From positions 5,064 through 13,997 of the forward strand of contig PBHQ01000008.1 in assembly GCA_002719475.1 (NCBI GenBank): a stretch of 8,934 nucleotides of DNA. The letters are read 5' to 3'. Positions 5,690 to 8,934 of this stretch are shown one piece after another. The notes below the pieces were generated by a model, which made no database searches, had not been told where the DNA came from, and worked only from the letters and a program-made list of their open reading frames with translations. The stretch comes from Methanobacteriota archaeon. GTDB lineage: Archaea > Thermoplasmatota > Poseidoniia > Poseidoniales > Poseidoniaceae. The translations under genes and the position numbers were made by a program. The first letter of the stretch is position 1; every line of letters begins with the position of its first letter.

Positions 5690-7978
5690 ATGTCAGGGGA
5701 AGGTGCAAGCCCCAACAAGGATTCCGTAAAGAGTAAGTCGGAGTTTCAATATGCCCTTGAAGCAATGAAAGAGCAATGGGCTTCAATGCTGGGAATGGCG
5801 GCCATGTTCGTGGTCACCATAGGCCTAGGAATGCTGCTGCAACCTTTCTACAATCAATCCGATGAATTGCGGGCTTTCGGCAAGGAAGGAGCCAGTCAAG
5901 GCCGTTGGATTTTGCTAGAATTGGCGATGATTTTCGTTTTCACCGCCATCATTATCTGGTTGGCTAAGAAAAAGAAGGAATGGATCATCAAAGGTGGAAT
6001 CTTGGTCATCCTTTGGTTGGCCCTAATCTATGCAACAGTTCCTCTAGCTCATTTGGTTCTAGCCCCTGACATGGGCCCCGATCCATTTGTGCTCGAAAAT
6101 GTGCAGGACACTTCTGATGACGAATTCTTGTTCCATCTCGGAACCTCTGGATACATGATGTATGGCATTGAACCTGCCATCAATGCTAGCGGTGAGCAAG
6201 TCAAAACCGATGACAACGTTACCCTGTACAACCATACCCTGAAAGCCACCGAAGATGGAAATGATTGGACGTGGTCAACTCAACACGCCGAAACAAAATC
6301 CAACCTCCGCGTTACTCAACAAGATGACATCTACGTTATTTCTGATGGCTCCACACTGTGGGTTCTCGATCATCATGGCCAACAATTGGATTCTGATAAC
6401 TGCATACGAGCCACCAACCCTGCTGCATGTACTCTAAGTTTCAACCACATTGTGGATGAAGAGAATCGAACATATTCGATAACACATGAGCCGAGAATGG
6501 TCAGATTCCACACCAACAAAGCTCTCGGTAATGCTACTGGGGAAGGACCTGCTGTAAACGATGGCCAATGGGCTTTGGGCGAAGACATGAACCTCGCAAA
6601 CGGCCAGTTGATGTCAGTAATGGTTTCTCCTGGCAAATTATTGACAGTTGATTATGGATATGCTACATTGATGGTGGTTCCTGAAGAAAATACTGCAACA
6701 CCTGGGGAAGGCGGTAGAGGGCCGTCTCAAATGGTGGAAGAAATCTGGAACTATTCAGTAGTAGGAAATACCAACTTCACGGCTGTAGAATGGGGAGTCT
6801 CGCCTTGGGCTGAAAACAACCTATCCGATCATGATGGCCCTATGATGTTGCTACTCGGAACTGAAAATGGAGAAGTCATGGCCTGGAATTTCGACCTTGA
6901 AAATGACGTAGTTGAAGCGGAAGATAGGATATTACTCTCGGGTTCCAACGCTTTTGCTGGATCTATTGATGCGATTCGATTAGGAGATTACGGTGACGGT
7001 GGTTGGAATGATTTGTTCATCGCTGAAGGAGGTTTCATTCACATGCTACACGGTAGTAATCTTGTTGATTATATCCAGATTGAATACGAGGGCGCCGTAG
7101 AAGCAATTGTGGTAGAAGGAAATGATGAGGGGGCGCTAGTTTCATGGTACCAAGATGGTAATTGGAGCTCAGGCCAAATAACCAACGATATGTTAAGCCA
7201 AACTGGCATTCAGTTAGATTCCCTCTCTTCTTTGGTCGGACTCATAGTCTCTACAGTACTGATGATATGGTTGATTTGGAGACCTGAATGGTATGTAGTC
7301 AACACAACTGGAATCTTGGTTGGTTCGGGCGTAGTAGTAATGCTAGGAGTCGCCTTTGTTCCTTGGTTGGTTATCATCTTCATGATTCTTGCAGCGATTT
7401 ACGACCACTGGGCAGTTCACAAATCCAAACACATGTTAGATCTAGCCGATACAATGATTGGACTAAATTTACCGATATTATTAGTCGCACCGCAAGAGAA
7501 AGGTTTCTCGATGCTCGATGATAAGGAAGAGGAGCAGCCGCAAGATGACGAATCCGAAGATGAGTCTGAGGCAAAGGAAGACGGAGAAGCAAAAGAATCC
7601 TCTGAAAAGAAGGAGGAGGGGTTCAGGGCCAAAGCCATCGCTGCTGAACAAGCTCGCGTAGAAAAGAAAGCTCCGCCAAAGAATACTGGTGCTGAAGCCA
7701 TGTTCATGGGTCTTGGAGACATCATCTTCCCAGGGATGCTGGTCATTTCAGCGATGACATATCTTGCTCCAATAGGAGGTCAAGCCGCGGCAACTTGGGT
7801 TGCTATCGGAATCATCATCGGGGGATTGATTGGATACATGATATTGATGACTAGAGTAGCACTTGGTATTCCTCAAGCAGGTTTACCCTTACTCAATGGC
7901 GGTAGTATTCTGGCTTACATCATATTCTCCGTTGCATTCGTTGGATGGAAGGCTTTGGAATTCAATATCACATTATGA
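5690..7978 (+). CDS. Presenilin/SPP-type intramembrane aspartyl protease with large inserted extracytoplasmic domain
   Basis: With ATG 5690 as start the protein has 762 residues; archaeal PSH proteins are normally around 300. Nine membrane segments are visible at about 30-50, 73-92, 99-124, 515-530, 535-556, 557-576, 674-693, 700-721 and 734-756. The catalytic aspartates are in YD (Y571-D572, TM6) and GLGD (674-677, TM7); QAGLPLLN (729-736) is the PAL-motif equivalent before TM9. The positive loop after TM2 (AKKKKEW) is cytoplasmic, placing TM3-TM4 outside. That loop holds about 390 residues (125-511) rich in beta strands, with segments such as GSTLWVLDHHGQQL and GTENGEVMAWNFD that resemble PQQ/WD-like propeller blades. 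The TM6-TM7 loop holds an acidic insert. The only two cysteines (C238, C247) lie in the outer domain. The expected role is cleaving membrane-spanning segments of other proteins; the substrate is unknown. TTG 5639 would add 17 featureless residues and overlap folC. serS follows after 9 bp. Confidence 0.88.
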   Translation: MSGEGASPNKDSVKSKSEFQYALEAMKEQWASMLGMAAMFVVTIGLGMLLQPFYNQSDELRAFGKEGASQGRWILLELAMIFVFTAIIIWLAKKKKEWIIKGGILVILWLALIYATVPLAHLVLAPDMGPDPFVLENVQDTSDDEFLFHLGTSGYMMYGIEPAINASGEQVKTDDNVTLYNHTLKATEDGNDWTWSTQHAETKSNLRVTQQDDIYVISDGSTLWVLDHHGQQLDSDNCIRATNPAACTLSFNHIVDEENRTYSITHEPRMVRFHTNKALGNATGEGPAVNDGQWALGEDMNLANGQLMSVMVSPGKLLTVDYGYATLMVVPEENTATPGEGGRGPSQMVEEIWNYSVVGNTNFTAVEWGVSPWAENNLSDHDGPMMLLLGTENGEVMAWNFDLENDVVEAEDRILLSGSNAFAGSIDAIRLGDYGDGGWNDLFIAEGGFIHMLHGSNLVDYIQIEYEGAVEAIVVEGNDEGALVSWYQDGNWSSGQITNDMLSQTGIQLDSLSSLVGLIVSTVLMIWLIWRPEWYVVNTTGILVGSGVVVMLGVAFVPWLVIIFMILAAIYDHWAVHKSKHMLDLADTMIGLNLPILLVAPQEKGFSMLDDKEEEQPQDDESEDESEAKEDGEAKESSEKKEEGFRAKAIAAEQARVEKKAPPKNTGAEAMFMGLGDIIFPGMLVISAMTYLAPIGGQAAATWVAIGIIIGGLIGYMILMTRVALGIPQAGLPLLNGGSILAYIIFSVAFVGWKALEFNITL
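6062..7222 (+). other. Inserted extracytoplasmic beta-rich domain of the protease
   Basis: This part of the protease gene encodes residues 125-511 (ATG 5690 numbering), between TM3 and TM4. Blade-like units are visible: a variable strand, then a D-G or E-N-G turn, then a strand with W or M (ISDGSTLWVLDH, GTENGEVMAWNFD, IAEGGFIHMLHGS). Segments such as IRLGDYGDGGWNDLFIAE also recall the D-x-D-G-x-x-D calcium loops of FG-GAP/VCBS repeats. Nine N-x-S/T sequons (N165, 176, 181, 259, 281, 354, 362, 377, 491) suit an exposed, possibly glycosylated domain. A beta-propeller is the best guess; the blade number cannot be fixed by eye. Confidence 0.55.
7514..7621 (+). other. Low-complexity acidic insert in the TM6-TM7 loop of the protease
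   Basis: This GAA/GAG/GAT-rich stretch encodes about 36 residues made mostly of E, D, K, S and Q (for example DDESEDESEAKEDGEAKE), followed by a mixed-charge helix rich in A, K and E. It separates the two catalytic aspartates, which are 105 residues apart (D572 and D677), and should lie on the cytoplasmic side. The corresponding loop in presenilin is where the protein is cut into two fragments on maturation; whether this one is cut is unknown. Confidence 0.7.
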
Positions 7979-7983
7979 GGTGG
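7977..7983 (+). promoter_or_regulatory. Shine-Dalgarno site of serS overlapping the protease stop codon
   Basis: The sequence TGAGGTGGAATCATG contains the protease stop TGA (7976-7978), the site GAGGTGG, and the serS ATG at 7988. Because the site overlaps the upstream stop codon, serS translation is probably coupled to that of the protease. Confidence 0.7.
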
Positions 7984-7987
7984 AATC

Positions 7988-8934
7988 ATGCTCGATATGA
8001 ACACATTCAGGGAAAATACGGACCTGATTCGAGCCGACCATGACAAGCGCGGCTTAGCGCATGATTCCATAGATGAAGTGCTGAGGCTCGATGAAGAATG
8101 GAAGGATGCTCTGCATGAACAAAGTCAGGCGAGGCGCCAACGCAATGTTGCTGCCAAGGCCATCGCTGAAGCCAAGAAGAGTGGAGATCAGCAAGAAGTG
8201 GATCGTGTGATGTCGCAAGTAAAGGACCTTGGAGCCTTGGTTGATTCATTGGATGAAAAGGCGAATGCCCTTTTGCAGCAGCGCGATGAACTACGAATGC
8301 GAATCCCCAACATCCTGCACCCAGAAGTACCCGTCGGAGAGGACGAAGGTGGAAATACACAACATTCCCTACACGGGAACAAACCTGAATTCGATTTTGA
8401 TCCACGCACACATAACGAATTGATCGAGATGAACAAGTGGGTTGAACTTGAACGAGCAGCTAAAATTGCGGGCAGCCGCTTCTACTTCCTCAAAGGAGAT
8501 CTTGCTCGTCTAGAATTGGCCATGCAGAATTATGCAGTAGATTTCCTTTGCAAACGCAGCTTTACCTTCGTACAACCACCTGTAATGATGAACCGAACAG
8601 CATACGAAGGAGTTACTGATTTGGAGGATTTCGAGACCGTTATGTACGGCGTAGAACCAGACAAGTTGTACATGATAGCCACCAGTGAACATCCCTTGAC
8701 TGCTATGTACATGGATGAAGTCATCGAACCTTCTTTGCTCCCAATAAGGATGGTCGGCCTATCTCCCTGTTTCCGACGAGAAGTAGGAGCACATGGATTA
8801 TCGGACAGGGGAATCTGGAGAGTCCACCAATTTACCAAGGTCGAACAGATAATCATCTCTCACCCAGATGAATCGTGGCAATTGCACGAAGAACTATTGC
8901 AGAACTGTATCGATATGTGGAACGAACTTGGATT
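7988..8934 (+). CDS. serS: Seryl-tRNA synthetase, standard type (3' end outside window)
   Basis: The frame is open from ATG 7988 to the window edge, giving 315 complete codons; the usual enzyme has about 420-460. It activates serine with ATP and charges tRNA-Ser (and tRNA-Sec where present) in the cytoplasm. The start MLDMNTFRENTDLIRADHDK is the conserved SerRS opening. Residues of about 28-105 form the long antiparallel coiled-coil arm that binds the tRNA, ending in IPNILHPEVPVG (106-117). The class II catalytic core follows with TSEHPLTA (232-239) and motif 2 FRREVGAHG (262-270), GIWRVHQFTKVEQ (275-287). Motif 3 lies beyond the edge. This is the common bacterial/archaeal/eukaryotic type, not the rare methanogen type. 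TSEHP in place of the common TSEVP resembles archaeal members, as I recall them. The gene follows the protease by 9 bp with an overlapping ribosome binding site. Confidence 0.95.
   Translation, partial: MLDMNTFRENTDLIRADHDKRGLAHDSIDEVLRLDEEWKDALHEQSQARRQRNVAAKAIAEAKKSGDQQEVDRVMSQVKDLGALVDSLDEKANALLQQRDELRMRIPNILHPEVPVGEDEGGNTQHSLHGNKPEFDFDPRTHNELIEMNKWVELERAAKIAGSRFYFLKGDLARLELAMQNYAVDFLCKRSFTFVQPPVMMNRTAYEGVTDLEDFETVMYGVEPDKLYMIATSEHPLTAMYMDEVIEPSLLPIRMVGLSPCFRREVGAHGLSDRGIWRVHQFTKVEQIIISHPDESWQLHEELLQNCIDMWNELG

Noticed and set aside
7417..7746. 109-codon minus-strand frame rich in serine
   Set aside because: It is the complement of the acidic GAA/GAG-rich insert of the protease, which gives a run of S and F codons; this is a composition artefact.
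8007..8411. 134-codon open frame on the minus strand
   Set aside because: It is opposite the coiled-coil arm of seryl-tRNA synthetase, which is clearly the coding strand; the translation is rich in H, W and C with no recognisable pattern.
1..8934. tRNA, rRNA, CRISPR arrays, insertion sequences, integrase sites
   Set aside because: No cloverleaf with a CCA-end-like structure, no regularly spaced repeats and no transposase-like frame were seen on either strand. Almost all bases belong to the genes listed.

Overview
This window is most likely from an archaeon. It carries a long Lhr-type helicase with an archaeal-style C-terminal zinc ribbon, a presenilin-type membrane protease of the archaeal PSH kind, and a seryl-tRNA synthetase whose TSEHP motif resembles archaeal enzymes. 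Moderate GC, tight packing with overlapping or near-touching genes, and GAGGTG-type ribosome binding sites would suit an uncultured marine euryarchaeote such as Poseidoniia/Marine Group II. That placement is inference from gene style only; no marker gene settles it.

Layout from left to right. The 3' end of a membrane-protein gene (1-147, +) overlaps by 4 bp the end of a convergent gene for an unrecognised 193-aa protein (144-725, -). Three bases after that gene's start codon, on the other strand, an Lhr-like helicase begins (729-3806, +). A short AT-rich gap (3807-3917) separates the helicase from a leftward pair: a folylpolyglutamate synthase-like ligase (4445-5644, -) followed by a dCMP deaminase (3918-4355, -). 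From a compact divergent junction that holds a perfect 17-bp inverted repeat, a rightward pair starts: a nine-TM presenilin-type aspartyl protease with a very large inserted extracytoplasmic domain (5690-7978, +), then seryl-tRNA synthetase (7988 to the window edge, +).

How the genes may work together. dCMP deaminase makes dUMP, the substrate of thymidylate synthase, and that reaction uses a reduced folate. FolC adds the glutamate tail to folates, so the leftward pair is a plausible thymidylate/one-carbon unit. The helicase probably acts in nucleic-acid repair or RNA metabolism. Its unrecognised divergent neighbour may share its control region.

The main point of interest is the protease. It has the YD, GLGD and QAGLP signatures and the nine-TM layout of presenilin/PSH proteins. 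About 390 residues, probably a beta-propeller, are inserted between TM3 and TM4, and a strongly acidic insert lies between TM6 and TM7. Its gene ends 9 bp before serS, with the serS ribosome binding site overlapping its stop codon, so the two are probably co-translated. I found no tRNA, rRNA, CRISPR array, insertion sequence or integrase in the window.
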